Shown here one piece after another: positions 24,276 through 33,712 of a DNA stretch of 64,000 nucleotides. Within the stretch, counting starts at the first letter, position 1. The number at the start of each line of letters is the position of its first letter. The stretch is from contig CAXULQ010000012.1 in NCBI GenBank assembly GCA_964251965.1, positions 1-64,000 of the forward strand, in the 5' to 3' direction. The position numbers were made by a program, and so were the translations under genes. The stretch is from Mucilaginibacter_A sp964251965 (GTDB taxonomy: Bacteria > Bacteroidota > Bacteroidia > Sphingobacteriales > Sphingobacteriaceae). Below the pieces are notes generated by a model. That model saw only the letters and a program-made list of their open reading frames with translations, did no database searches and was not told the DNA's origin.

Positions 24276-27200
24276 ATGATTGCAGAAACTTTTATAAAAA
24301 GGCCGGTTACCGCTATTGTTATTTCTTTAGTGATTGTAATTGTAGGGATGTTGGCCATGAGCACTTTACCTATCGGCCAATATCCGGAAATTACGCCGCC
24401 TACTGTTCAAATTACGGGTACTTATACCGGTGCCGATGCACAAACGGTAGAGCAAACGGTGGCTACACCGGTCGAAGTCCAGGTAAACGGAACGCCGGGC
24501 ATGACTTACTTAACCAGTAACAGTACCAGCAACGGACAGATGACCATGACGGCTAACTTTGAAGTTGGTACTGATATTAATATCGCTACTTTGGATGTCC
24601 AAAACCGGGTTAGTATCGCCGAACCGACTTTACCACAGGAAGTACAGCGTTTGGGTTTAACGGTGCGTAAAAGAAACCCAAGTATTTTAATGCTGGTAGC
24701 CCTTTTCTCGCCTAAGGGCACTCATGGCGTTACTTTTTTGGATAATTATACTAACGTATTTTTAAAAGATGCTTTAGGCAGGACCAAAGGTGTGGGCGAT
24801 ATTTTTACCCGTGCCGATGATTTCAGTATGCGTGTTTGGCTAAAACCAGATAAACTGGCACAACTTGGCATTACCGCAACTGATGTTACCGCTGCCTTGC
24901 AGGAACAAAACTTACAAGTTGCCGCAGGTACAGTTGGGGCACCGCCGCAACGTAAGGTACAAGCTTTTGAATATACCGTTTTTGTTAAAGGCCGTTTGGT
25001 AAAGCCGGAAGAGTTTGGAAACGTAATTGTAAAAACCAATCCAACAACCGGGACAGTAGTTTATTTAAAAGACGTAGCCCGTTTAGAATTAGGTAAGTTT
25101 AACTATACCGGTAATTCTTTTGTAGATGGAAAAAGGGCATCTTATTTGTTGATTTATCAGGCTCCGGGCAGTAACGCGCTTTCTACCGCTGAAGGTGTTT
25201 ACGCACAGTTAGAAGAACTAAAAAAACAGTTTCCGGCAGATGTGGATTATGTTGTGCCTTTCGAATCCGTAACCGTTGTTCAGGTATCGGTACACGAGGT
25301 AATTATAACGCTGGTTATCGCGCTGATACTGGTAATTGTGGTGGTTTATCTTTTCCTGCAAAGCTGGCGTGCTACTTTAATTCCGGTGCTGGCTATCCCG
25401 GTTTCTATTATCGGTACATTTATATTTTTTATCCCGCTCGGCTTCACCATAAACACCTTAACACTTTTTGGTTTTGTGCTCGCAATAGGTATTGTGGTGG
25501 ATGATGCCATTGTAGTGGTAGAAGCGGTGCAGCATTACATGGACGAGCAAGGTATGTCGCCAGCCGATGCAACTTTACATGCCATGCGCGATATTTCTGC
25601 ACCGGTAATTGCTATCGCTTTAATCCTTGCGGCAGTATTTGTTCCGGTTGGTTTTATCCCCGGAATTGTAGGTCGATTGTATCAGCAATTTGCCATTACC
25701 ATTGCTATTTCGGTATTGATTTCTGCTTTCGTAGCCTTGTCTCTAACCCCAGCTTTGTGTACATTAATTTTGAAACCGGTAGATAAAGAAGGAAAAAAAG
25801 GCAACTCCTGGCTCGACCGATTTTTTAACTGGTTCAATACCAAGTTTGATAAAATCACCAACAAATACCGCAATGGTGTAGATACAGGCATCAATCATTC
25901 CAAATTAGTCATTATTTTCCTGGTTTGCCTTATTGTGGGTACAATCCTACTTTTTGAAAGTAAGCCGACAGGTTTTATTCCAACAGAAGATGACGGCCGG
26001 GTTTATATTACATTTGATCTGCCTGAAGCATCATCCAGCACCAGAACAGTTGCTGTGTTGCAACGAATGATGGGGATTTTAGACAGTGTAAAAGGCGTTG
26101 GCCATTACGCTGCACTCGGAGGCTTAAACGCGGTAACTTTTGCTACAAAATCTAACAGTGCAACTATCTTTTGTTCTTTAAAACCTTGGGACCAGCGGAC
26201 CGATAAAGCGTTGCAGTTAAAAGCTTTGGTGGCAACCCTTCAGCAAAAATTATCGGTGATAAAAGAAGCAAACGTAGTGGTGATTCCGCCGCCGGCTATT
26301 CCCGGTTTAGGTAACACGGCAGGTTTTTCTTTCATCCTCGAACAAAAAGAACCAAGTGCCGATATTAAAAGCTTTGACAAAGTGCTTCAAAGTTTTACTG
26401 CCGAAGTAAACAAGCGGCCCGAGATTTCTAAAGCCTTTTCTTTCTTTACATCAAGAACTCCTGGTTACCAATTGGAAGTTGATCGGGAAAAAGCAAAAAA
26501 ATTAGGGGTAACTGTCTCAGATGTTTTTACGGCTTTGCAAACTTATCTCGGCAGTACCTATGTAAACGACTTTACCATTTACGGCCGTAACTTTAGGGTT
26601 GTTGCGCAGGCTGATACTACTTATCGTGGTGATATTAAAGACATAGGTCAATATTTTGTACGAAACCGGGCAGGAGGGATGGTGCCTTTAAGCACGTTGA
26701 CTTCTTATAAAGTAATTGAAAGTGCGCCGCTTATCTCGCATTATAACTTGTTCCGGTCGGCAGAAATCGACGGTAACCCAGCTGTAGGTTACAGTAGCGG
26801 TGATGCTTTAACTGCCTTAAAAGAAGTAGCGGCCAAAACGATTCCACAAGGTTACGGCTACGAGTTTTCGGGTTTAAGCCGGGAGGAATTGCTTTCAGGT
26901 TCTAAAACCATTTACATTTTCGCACTTTCTATCCTGTTTGTTTTCCTGTTTCTGGCTGCATTGTACGAAAGCTGGTCTGTACCATTTTCCGTATTACTTT
27001 CGGTTCCGGTTGGTGCTTTTGGGGCGATCCTGATCCTGTTTTTCGTTCCGAAAATAGATAACAACGTTTATGCTCAAATCGGTTTGATCACCTTGATTGG
27101 TTTAGCAGCGAAAAATGCAATCCTGATTGTAGAATTTGCCAAAGAACGGGTGGACAAAGGAATGGATGTTATTGATTCGACCTTGGAAGCAGTAAAGCTG

Positions 27201-27452
27201 CGTTTACGGCCAATCATCATGACTTCAATGGCTTTTATTTTGGGTGTTTTGCCTTTGGTTTTTGCTTCTGGCGCCGGTGCCGAAGCACGAAAAACAATTG
27301 GTTTTACCGTATTAGGAGGGATGCTGGCGGCTACTGCAATGGGTATATTTATTGTTCCCGTGCTTTACGTTACCATAACCAAGTTTGCTTATGGCAAAAA
27401 GAAGCTGGAAGAAATGAAGGCAAATGCCAAACCAGAAGATCAGCAGCATTAA
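24276..27452 (+). CDS. RND multidrug efflux transporter (HAE1 type)
   Basis: A 1058-aa inner-membrane pump. Twelve helices and two large periplasmic loops are evident. FIKRPVTAIVISLVIVIVG is the first helix. The proton-relay Asp pair lies in GFVLAIGIVVDDAIVVVE, and the second-half motif is IGLITLIGLAAKNAILIVEFAKE with the conserved Lys. The length is typical of AcrB-like HAE1 pumps, which export hydrophobic and amphiphilic compounds by proton antiport. No local TetR or AraC repressor gene is present, so regulation must be elsewhere. A perfect inverted repeat follows the stop. Confidence 0.95.
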   Translation: MIAETFIKRPVTAIVISLVIVIVGMLAMSTLPIGQYPEITPPTVQITGTYTGADAQTVEQTVATPVEVQVNGTPGMTYLTSNSTSNGQMTMTANFEVGTDINIATLDVQNRVSIAEPTLPQEVQRLGLTVRKRNPSILMLVALFSPKGTHGVTFLDNYTNVFLKDALGRTKGVGDIFTRADDFSMRVWLKPDKLAQLGITATDVTAALQEQNLQVAAGTVGAPPQRKVQAFEYTVFVKGRLVKPEEFGNVIVKTNPTTGTVVYLKDVARLELGKFNYTGNSFVDGKRASYLLIYQAPGSNALSTAEGVYAQLEELKKQFPADVDYVVPFESVTVVQVSVHEVIITLVIALILVIVVVYLFLQSWRATLIPVLAIPVSIIGTFIFFIPLGFTINTLTLFGFVLAIGIVVDDAIVVVEAVQHYMDEQGMSPADATLHAMRDISAPVIAIALILAAVFVPVGFIPGIVGRLYQQFAITIAISVLISAFVALSLTPALCTLILKPVDKEGKKGNSWLDRFFNWFNTKFDKITNKYRNGVDTGINHSKLVIIFLVCLIVGTILLFESKPTGFIPTEDDGRVYITFDLPEASSSTRTVAVLQRMMGILDSVKGVGHYAALGGLNAVTFATKSNSATIFCSLKPWDQRTDKALQLKALVATLQQKLSVIKEANVVVIPPPAIPGLGNTAGFSFILEQKEPSADIKSFDKVLQSFTAEVNKRPEISKAFSFFTSRTPGYQLEVDREKAKKLGVTVSDVFTALQTYLGSTYVNDFTIYGRNFRVVAQADTTYRGDIKDIGQYFVRNRAGGMVPLSTLTSYKVIESAPLISHYNLFRSAEIDGNPAVGYSSGDALTALKEVAAKTIPQGYGYEFSGLSREELLSGSKTIYIFALSILFVFLFLAALYESWSVPFSVLLSVPVGAFGAILILFFVPKIDNNVYAQIGLITLIGLAAKNAILIVEFAKERVDKGMDVIDSTLEAVKLRLRPIIMTSMAFILGVLPLVFASGAGAEARKTIGFTVLGGMLAATAMGIFIVPVLYVTITKFAYGKKKLEEMKANAKPEDQQH

Positions 27453-27464
27453 CGTTTATTGATT

Positions 27465-27515
27465 TTTATACGATAAAAGAAGCATCATATTTGAATGCTT
27501 CTTTTATCGTATAAA
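27465..27515. terminator. Perfect 21-bp inverted repeat made of two motif copies
   Basis: Arms 27465-27485 and 27495-27515 are exact reverse complements, separated by nine bases. Each arm is a full subtype A motif (CGATAAAAGAAGCAT outward from the centre). It lies 12 bases after the efflux operon stop and is an obvious transcription terminator, built from the dispersed repeat. Confidence 0.92.
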
Positions 27516-27608
27516 GTATTTTGTTTTTCATTAAATACTATTAAATTTATCCTAACAGCTAACCGCATAATCTTTGTATTAGTGCATAGCAAACCTATCT
27601 GTTGCGAG

Positions 27609-29768
27609 ATGAAATTTTATAGTGTTTTTATAGGATGTTTAATTTTATTTCTGACTACAGTATATGGGCAAGCTTCTCAATGCCCGGAAAATATTGGTTT
27701 TGAAACAGGAACTTTAAAAAACTGGCAATGCTATATTGGATTTGTTGATCCGTCTGGTATTGTTAACGTATCGCCTTCAGCACCTGTTTCAGGCAGGCAT
27801 ACAATATTAAAATATCAGAACAATCAGCTTGACCCTTACGGGCAATTTCCAGTTACCTGCCCAAATGGAAGTTTATATTCTTTAAAATTAGGGAATGATC
27901 AAACCGGGAAAGAGGCTGAAAGGGTAAGTTATACGTTTACTGTGCCTAATAATCAGGCAAATTATAGTATTATTTACAATTACGCTGTTGTATTCCAAAA
28001 TCCCAACCATGTTAATTATCAACAGCCCAAGTTTACTGCGGAGGTTTTTGATAATGCCACCAACCAACCCATCAATTGCGGTTCTTTTGAATTTGTTGCT
28101 TCGTCTGGTTTACCTGGTTTTCAGAATTCTACTTTTGGCAATGGCGTTGTTTATAAACCTTGGGCACCTATTACCATCAATTTATTTGGATATGCCGGTA
28201 AAACATTGCGGTTGGAATTTACCACCAATGATTGCACAATAGGCGGCCATTTTGGGTATGCTTATATCGATGTAAATGAAAACTGTGCCTCTCCAATTAC
28301 CGGTAACGTTTACTGCGCAGGAAATTCATTTGCAAAAATGAGTGCCCCCGCAGGTTTTCAAGAATATTACTGGTACAACGACGATTTCTCAAAATTGCTC
28401 GGCACATCAAATACCTTAACCATTTCGCCTGCACCGCCAGATTTAACACATTATGCTTTGCGGATCGTGCCTTTTCCTGGTTTAGGTTGCGAGGATACAC
28501 TTTACACGACCATCAATGCTTCAAATGAAGTGTTGACATTGAAAGTCCAGGATACGATACGCGGTTGCCAATCTGGTGTCAGTTTAAAAGACAAAAGCAT
28601 TACCAATGGCAGTAGTCCAAATTTAACGTTGTCTTATTTTACAGATCCCGACGCACAAAGTTATGTTCCAGACCCTACAAGTGTAACTACCAGCGGAACC
28701 TATTATATACAGGCTTTTAATGCTACCGGTTGTTCTGATATTAAGCCAATTGAAGTTAAGTTAGACAATTCTCCTTCAGTCATCATCACCAATCCTGATC
28801 CTGTTTGTGCGCCTGCAAAAGTAGATCTCACACAAGCAAAAATTACTGCCGGAAGCAGTGCGGCCTTAACCTATACTTATTGGAAAGATAAAAACATAAC
28901 AATACCGGTAAAATCACCGCAATTGATAGATTCTGCCGGAACTTATTATATCAACGGAACAAATACCATTGGCTGCTCAACCGTTATGCCGGTAACGGTA
29001 GTGATGGGCAATTTACCAACGTTGATTGTAAAAAATGTAGCATCTTGTTTATTCGTTAATTTAACCGATGCTTCTATTACAGCAGGCAGTGATCAAAATT
29101 TGACTTTTTCTTATTGGAAAAATATAGATGCGACTACCGCTTTAACTTCCCCTGATATAGTTACTTCCAGCGGCACTTATTATATTAAAGCAACCAATTC
29201 GACAGGCTGTTTTACGATTTCGCCCGTAGTTGCCCAGGTATTTTCTTTGCCGGTATTTACCGTAAGCAACACTGTTTCTGTTATTTATCCGGCAACGGTA
29301 GATTTAACAACAGCTTATACCGGCAGCGATACTTTAGCGTACACGTATTGGAAAGATCAGGCTGCTACGGTTGCTTTGGATGATCCAACCGTGATTGATA
29401 AAAGTGGGACTTATTACATCAAAGCAACTAACAAAGCTGGCTGCATCTTAATTTTGTCGGTTGTAGTTGTAATTAATCCGCCTGCTATAATTAAGATTAT
29501 TGCACCAAATACGTTTACGCCAAACGGTGATGGAACGAACGATTATTTTAAAATTGGCTACGAAGGCATTCTGCAATTAAATTACTTCAAAATTTACAAC
29601 CGGTACGGACAGCAGGTTTTTGAAACCAAGCAAATTACCGATTATTGGGACGGCACTTTTAACGGCAGCAAAACCCCAGCCGGCACTTACTATTGGGTTT
29701 TGGACGGTGCCGATGCATACCGTAAAGAGCACGTTGTAAAGTCTGGTTCGATTACTATAATTCGTTAA
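27609..29768 (+). CDS. Secreted surface protein with gliding-motility-type C-terminal domain
   Basis: About 719 aa. I start at MKFYSVFIGCLILFLTTVYGQ, a clean signal peptide. The frame's earlier ATG lies inside the terminator hairpin and is rejected. An N-terminal jelly-roll-like region (about 22-230) begins CPENIGFETGTLKNWQCYIG. About 260-640 hold four or five Ig-like repeats with the recurring pattern TYxYWKDxxATxxL then SGTYYIxATNxxGC. The C-terminal domain, NTFTPNGDGTNDYFKI to GTYYWVLDG, is the gliding motility-associated sorting domain for type IX secretion. An exported adhesin-like role is likely. Confidence 0.9.
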   Translation: MKFYSVFIGCLILFLTTVYGQASQCPENIGFETGTLKNWQCYIGFVDPSGIVNVSPSAPVSGRHTILKYQNNQLDPYGQFPVTCPNGSLYSLKLGNDQTGKEAERVSYTFTVPNNQANYSIIYNYAVVFQNPNHVNYQQPKFTAEVFDNATNQPINCGSFEFVASSGLPGFQNSTFGNGVVYKPWAPITINLFGYAGKTLRLEFTTNDCTIGGHFGYAYIDVNENCASPITGNVYCAGNSFAKMSAPAGFQEYYWYNDDFSKLLGTSNTLTISPAPPDLTHYALRIVPFPGLGCEDTLYTTINASNEVLTLKVQDTIRGCQSGVSLKDKSITNGSSPNLTLSYFTDPDAQSYVPDPTSVTTSGTYYIQAFNATGCSDIKPIEVKLDNSPSVIITNPDPVCAPAKVDLTQAKITAGSSAALTYTYWKDKNITIPVKSPQLIDSAGTYYINGTNTIGCSTVMPVTVVMGNLPTLIVKNVASCLFVNLTDASITAGSDQNLTFSYWKNIDATTALTSPDIVTSSGTYYIKATNSTGCFTISPVVAQVFSLPVFTVSNTVSVIYPATVDLTTAYTGSDTLAYTYWKDQAATVALDDPTVIDKSGTYYIKATNKAGCILILSVVVVINPPAIIKIIAPNTFTPNGDGTNDYFKIGYEGILQLNYFKIYNRYGQQVFETKQITDYWDGTFNGSKTPAGTYYWVLDGADAYRKEHVVKSGSITIIR

Positions 29769-29829
29769 AAATTTTTTTATGTTGAATTGATTTTTAAATC
29801 AGACTGTTACATTTGTACCAATCAAAACA

Positions 29830-29880
29830 GGAAATGGTGTCTTCCTGAACCAACCGCCAATATTGGCTGATGGCCCCTGC
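29830..29880 (+). promoter_or_regulatory. Fluoride (crcB-type) riboswitch
   Basis: The core matches the fluoride riboswitch layout: GGAAATGGTGTCTTCC (first stem-loop), AACCAACCGCC (junction with ACCGCC), then GGCTGATGGCCCCTGC. The CCCTG at 29875-29879 can pair with CAGGG at 29898-29902, a likely expression platform. It stands 40 bases before a CLC gene whose motif suits fluoride export. The consensus was matched from memory. Confidence 0.85.
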
Positions 29881-29885
29881 AAACA

Positions 29886-29907
29886 ATACTCTTTTTACAG
29901 GGTAAAA
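29886..29907 (-). repeat. Diverged dispersed motif
   Basis: ATACTCTTTTTACAGGGTAAAA. The two central bases CT differ from both subtypes. It overlaps the putative expression platform of the fluoride riboswitch. Confidence 0.5.
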
Positions 29908-29921
29908 ATTGATATGCAGGC

Positions 29922-31208
29922 ATGTATTCGTTTAAAAAAATTCCTTCGCATTACTTTGTTTTTCGCCATTTAATTAAGTGGACTTTGTGGATTGCGCCTT
30001 TGGCTGCGGCTATTGGTTCTTTGGTTGCCCTGTTTTTGTGGTTGTTAGACTGGGCAACAAAATTTCGCTTCCAACATCCCGCGATACTGTTTTTACTGCC
30101 TGTTTCTGGTGTTGCCATTTATTTTTCATACCGTTTTGCCGGGAAGAATGCCGCTACCGGAAATAATTTAATTATTAATGAAATACACCAACCAGGTGGT
30201 GGCATACCTTTTCGCATGGCGCCTTTGGTATTCATCACAACAATCCTCACCCATTTATTTGGTGGTTCTGCCGGAAGGGAAGGTACGGCCGTACAAATTG
30301 GCGGAAGCCTGGCCGGATTACTCGCCAAAAAAGCAGGATTTAATGAAGCAGATATCAGCGTGATCTTAACTGCCGGGATTGCAGCCGGTTTCGGGGCTGT
30401 TTTTGGAACGCCTTTAACCGGTGCTGTTTTTGCCATGGAAGTTTTGGCAATCGGCCATGTTAAATACAATGCCTTGCTGCCCTGTTTAATGGCAAGTATT
30501 ATTGCAGATGTAACCTGTTCTGCCTGGGGCATTCATCATACAATGTATCAAATTGCCAGCTTTCCTGCTGTACATCAAATTCCTTTTTTTAAGGTTGATG
30601 TGTTTTTACTAATTAAAGTAATTATCGCAGGAATTGCTTTCGGATTAGCAAGCCAGTTCTTTGCAAAACTGACGCATTTTGTACAAAAGATAACTTCACA
30701 ATACATCAAAGTTAAGTGGCTGGTTCCTGTTGCTGGCGGCATTACAATTATTGCATTGACTTACTTGTTAAGAACCAGAGATTACCTCGGCATTGGCATT
30801 GTTTCCGATCATCCAAACGGCGTTTCTTTAGTTAACGCTTTCCATGCTGGTGGCGCAAATACTTGGAGCTGGTTCTGGAAAATTCTTTTTACAGCCATTA
30901 CTTTAGGAACCGGTTTTAAAGGCGGAGAAGTAACGCCGTTGTTTTTTATCGGCGCTACTTTAGGCAATGTTTTGGCCGTACTTTTTGGTGTTCCGGTTGA
31001 TTTACTGGCCGGTTTAGGTTTTATTGCCGTTTTCGCCGGAGCCACCAACACGCCTTTGGCCTGTACCTTAATGGGCGTTGAACTTTTTGGAGGAAGCAAT
31101 TTATTATATTATGCCATTGCTTGTTTTACCGCCTATTATTTTAGTGGGAAAAGCGGGATTTATTCATCACAAAGGACGGAGGTTTTTAAGGGTGGAGTAG
31201 AAGTGTAA
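29922..31208 (+). CDS. CLC-type fluoride/proton antiporter
   Basis: A 428-aa CLC-family membrane protein with about ten helices. GGSAGREGTAVQIG contains the gating Glu region, and GTGFKGGEVTPLFFIGATLGN replaces the usual GxFxPxL. The canonical chloride motif GSGIP is replaced by GNNLI (about residue 80), which I recall as typical of one clade of fluoride-selective CLCs. With the fluoride riboswitch directly upstream, the protein most likely expels fluoride in exchange for protons. The naming as CLC-F is family knowledge plus context, and the substrate is inferred. Confidence 0.88.
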   Translation: MYSFKKIPSHYFVFRHLIKWTLWIAPLAAAIGSLVALFLWLLDWATKFRFQHPAILFLLPVSGVAIYFSYRFAGKNAATGNNLIINEIHQPGGGIPFRMAPLVFITTILTHLFGGSAGREGTAVQIGGSLAGLLAKKAGFNEADISVILTAGIAAGFGAVFGTPLTGAVFAMEVLAIGHVKYNALLPCLMASIIADVTCSAWGIHHTMYQIASFPAVHQIPFFKVDVFLLIKVIIAGIAFGLASQFFAKLTHFVQKITSQYIKVKWLVPVAGGITIIALTYLLRTRDYLGIGIVSDHPNGVSLVNAFHAGGANTWSWFWKILFTAITLGTGFKGGEVTPLFFIGATLGNVLAVLFGVPVDLLAGLGFIAVFAGATNTPLACTLMGVELFGGSNLLYYAIACFTAYYFSGKSGIYSSQRTEVFKGGVEV

Positions 31209-31212
31209 ATTA

Positions 31213-31554
31213 TTAGCTTTCAGCTTTTATGATTTCCAATAATTGCTCGTGAAATTTGGGAATAATTTGTTCAACAACTCCCCAAACAGCCCAAATGTCA
31301 ACACCAATGTAATCATGAATTAGTTTATCCCGCATTCCTGCAATTTTCTTCCATTCAATCGCTGGATATTTTGATCGAAATTCTTGCGTTAAATGTTTAG
31401 TTGCTTCACCTATAATTTCTAAGTTTCTGATGACTGCATCTTGTATAATAGATTTTTTCAAAAACTCATCTTTGTTAATTTTATCTGTATAGTTTCGAAT
31501 CTTATCGATACAATCCAAAATATGATTTAAATAAATGAGTTCGTCTTTCTTCAC
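31213..31554 (-). CDS. HepT-like ribonuclease/toxin (DUF86)
   Basis: A 113-aa helical protein with the HEPN RNase signature RDKLIHDYIGVD (R-x4-H-x-Y). The helical N-terminus LNHILDCIDKIRNYTDKINK and EIIGEATKHL-like helices fit the HepT fold. It is the toxin of the HepT/MntA type: the partner nucleotidyltransferase (31551-31850) lies directly upstream and overlaps by four bases, and in characterised pairs it inactivates the toxin by adding AMP to its conserved Tyr. It converges on the CLC gene with only four bases between stops. Confidence 0.87.
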   Translation of the reverse strand: MKKDELIYLNHILDCIDKIRNYTDKINKDEFLKKSIIQDAVIRNLEIIGEATKHLTQEFRSKYPAIEWKKIAGMRDKLIHDYIGVDIWAVWGVVEQIIPKFHEQLLEIIKAES

Positions 31555-31850
31555 TTATTTAAAACTGTTAACGGAAGTAAAATTAAATCTTTTTCTATAA
31601 ATTTTTTTACTGCTGGATTCAGCGATCTTAAGGTAATTAAGTCAACTTCAATTCCAAGAACTTCGGTTAAATCTTGTTCTAAACCAATTATTTCTAAAAG
31701 ATTTAAGTCTTGTTCAAAATCAATTAAAATATCTAAGTCGCTGTCTGGATGATTTTCTCCACGTGCAAACGAACCAAAAATGCCAATTAATTTAGGATTA
31801 AATTTTGAGGTTGTATCGATAATTTGGTTTTGTTGGTTTGAAGAAAGCAT
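31551..31850 (-). CDS. MntA-like minimal nucleotidyltransferase antitoxin
   Basis: A 99-aa minimal nucleotidyltransferase. The motif GSFARGENHPDSDLDILID is the family GS-x10-DxD signature with both metal-binding Asp residues. The downstream helix NLLEIIGLEQDLTEVLGIEVD is typical. Its stop overlaps the start of the HepT-like gene, giving strong translational coupling. It is expected to AMPylate and neutralise the toxin. The gene belongs to an AT-rich patch that also includes the nuclease-like gene at 31882. Confidence 0.87.
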   Translation of the reverse strand: MLSSNQQNQIIDTTSKFNPKLIGIFGSFARGENHPDSDLDILIDFEQDLNLLEIIGLEQDLTEVLGIEVDLITLRSLNPAVKKFIEKDLILLPLTVLNK

Positions 31851-31881
31851 AATTTAATTACTTAAAAAAATTTTAAAATTA

Positions 31882-32904
31882 TTACTTGTTCAAATACTCA
31901 AACTCACCCCAATTTTTGTCTTTCAATTTGTTAGCTAAATCGACTGGTGTTTTACAATCTAATGCTATATCCCAAAAATATTTCTTTGATTGTAACATTC
32001 CACCAATGGTTTCTTTTTTGAAGTTTGTTTCGATTCCATCTGATAGTAAAAATACTTGAATATCTGTTGACTTATTTTCATCGATTCTCCATTGCCATTG
32101 TTTCAATTTGTCTCTGGCTTCTTCTTTTAAGTTGTCATCATTTTCCTTTGTATTATTCCACTTTATAGTTGCTTGTCCTAAATCTTTTTCAATAACCACA
32201 ATAGCTCTTATTTCGTGAATAGTTTTAATAGACTTTTGCATGTAAGGAGCAAAATATTTCGCTCTTCTATGATTATAGGAACCACCAGAGTTAGGACACA
32301 TATAAACTCCTTTTCTTACTTCATCGATAGTACCAGCACAATTTACAATATCTAACAAATACCTCCACCTTGGTAGATGTTCATTTGCATCTAAATATGC
32401 TTTGAATTCTTCAACTATGTTTAGTAAGTATGGAGTATTACAAACCTTTTCTAATGTCTCAATAAATCTTTCAAATGATATTGGCTGTATTATAATTTTT
32501 TGATTTCTTGCTTTTTCAATACTTTCATTAATTTGATTAGAAATATTATCCTCATCAAAATTACTTAATAGAAATAAAACCTTTATTGTAGCATTTTCAT
32601 CAAATCCTTCTAAATGTCGTACAAGTTGATCATTATAAAACCAATTTGTTCTTTTAGTTTCGAAAAAAATAGAAAGAGATTTCTGAATTATTGACAAGTC
32701 AGGAATACTATTTATCTCTTTTGTTTGTTGTTTAAATGTTGGCCCAATCACCAAGTCAATTTGTCCATCAATTACTGTTGTCAAAAATTCTTGAAAGCGT
32801 TTAGGGCTTTCCTCGTACAAAAGTTTCATAACTAAACCACAATAATTAGTTAATGAATTTTCTTTTTGATGATAATCCGAAAATAGCGAAATTTCTCTAC
32901 TCAT
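31882..32904 (-). CDS. Unrecognised protein with PD-(D/E)XK-like N-terminal motif
   Basis: 340 aa, not a family I can name. Near residues 60-100 it has GQIDLVIGPTF, SIPDLSI and IFFETKRTNWFYNDQLVRHLEGF. That order (PD, then ExK, then Q-L-x-x-H) is the shape of a PD-(D/E)XK nuclease core. A middle helical domain follows, and a C-terminal domain with WNNTKENDDNLKEEARDKLKQWQWR. No signal peptide. Base composition is visibly more AT-rich than the neighbours, with stretches of A and T codons, which suggests acquisition with the HepT/MntA pair. A defence nuclease is possible, but function is inference. Confidence 0.65.
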   Translation of the reverse strand: MSREISLFSDYHQKENSLTNYCGLVMKLLYEESPKRFQEFLTTVIDGQIDLVIGPTFKQQTKEINSIPDLSIIQKSLSIFFETKRTNWFYNDQLVRHLEGFDENATIKVLFLLSNFDEDNISNQINESIEKARNQKIIIQPISFERFIETLEKVCNTPYLLNIVEEFKAYLDANEHLPRWRYLLDIVNCAGTIDEVRKGVYMCPNSGGSYNHRRAKYFAPYMQKSIKTIHEIRAIVVIEKDLGQATIKWNNTKENDDNLKEEARDKLKQWQWRIDENKSTDIQVFLLSDGIETNFKKETIGGMLQSKKYFWDIALDCKTPVDLANKLKDKNWGEFEYLNK

Positions 32905-32950
32905 AATATTTTAAACAACTTTTAAAGTTTTGAATAAATTTAGTTATCCC

Positions 32951-33712
32951 CTAACCCTTCACAACCTCCAACCAAGCCTTCGCCATCAACTGCGCGCCAG
33001 CCAAACTTGGATGCACACCATCAGCAGTCCAATAACTACCAGGCGCAGATTTAACCGCTTTATCAAACACCGATTGATAGGGGATAAAAGCAGCATCAAA
33101 AGTATCAGCTATTTCGCGGGCGGCTTTTTGATATTCGGGGAATTCTGGGTACCAGGTTTTGTCCACCGCTTTAACATCAGGAACGGCAAAAGGCTCACAA
33201 ATAATTAACTTGACGTTGGGCAAAGCTTTTTTGGTGCGTTCCAGCAAGGTTTTAAAATCATTCCGGTAAACGTCGATGGTGCCGTTGTACTTGCCGTCGT
33301 GCTTGTGCCAGTAATCGTTTACGCCAATTAAAATACTTAAAACATCTGGTTTTAGGTTGAGACAATCTGTGTCCCAGCGTTCGGCCAATTGGTAAACTTT
33401 ATTGCCGCTGATGCCTTTGTTGTAAACTTTTAAGCTTTTCTCCGGATACTTAAACAACAGCTCCGAACCGGCAATCATGGCATAACCAGAACCTAAAGCC
33501 GAAGTATTGTTCGGATCTAAGTTGTCTTTTTTTCGGCCAGAATCCGTAATCGAATCACCTTGAAAAAGAACGGTATTATTTTGTCCGATAGAGATTTTGC
33601 CCACTTTCGCTTCAGCAAAAGCAGAAGTAACAATTTCGGTAATTGTTAAGGCAGAAACGCCTGCCACAGAACTTGCTTTAATAAAGTTTCTGCGTGAAGT
33701 AATCTTGTCCAT
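32951..33712 (-). CDS. Tat-exported SGNH/GDSL hydrolase
   Basis: 253 aa from the ATG opening MDKITSRRNFIKASS. The twin-arginine motif RRNF precedes a hydrophobic stretch ending AFAEA, so export by Tat is likely. The SGNH blocks are LFQGDSITDSGR (Ser), KGISGNKV (Gly), LIGVNDYWHK (Asn) and DGVHPS (Asp-His). Family members are esterases, often deacetylating polysaccharides. The longer upstream frame (MIDRSLWLIVNSN and onward) reads through a phrase-like repeat and is rejected as the start. It lies downstream of another SGNH enzyme on the same strand. Confidence 0.92.
   Translation of the reverse strand: MDKITSRRNFIKASSVAGVSALTITEIVTSAFAEAKVGKISIGQNNTVLFQGDSITDSGRKKDNLDPNNTSALGSGYAMIAGSELLFKYPEKSLKVYNKGISGNKVYQLAERWDTDCLNLKPDVLSILIGVNDYWHKHDGKYNGTIDVYRNDFKTLLERTKKALPNVKLIICEPFAVPDVKAVDKTWYPEFPEYQKAAREIADTFDAAFIPYQSVFDKAVKSAPGSYWTADGVHPSLAGAQLMAKAWLEVVKG

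Noticed and set aside
27495..27608. Upstream in-frame ATG for the gliding-type protein
   Set aside because: It lies inside the terminator hairpin and adds 38 residues without a signal peptide. The next ATG at 27609 opens a clean signal peptide.
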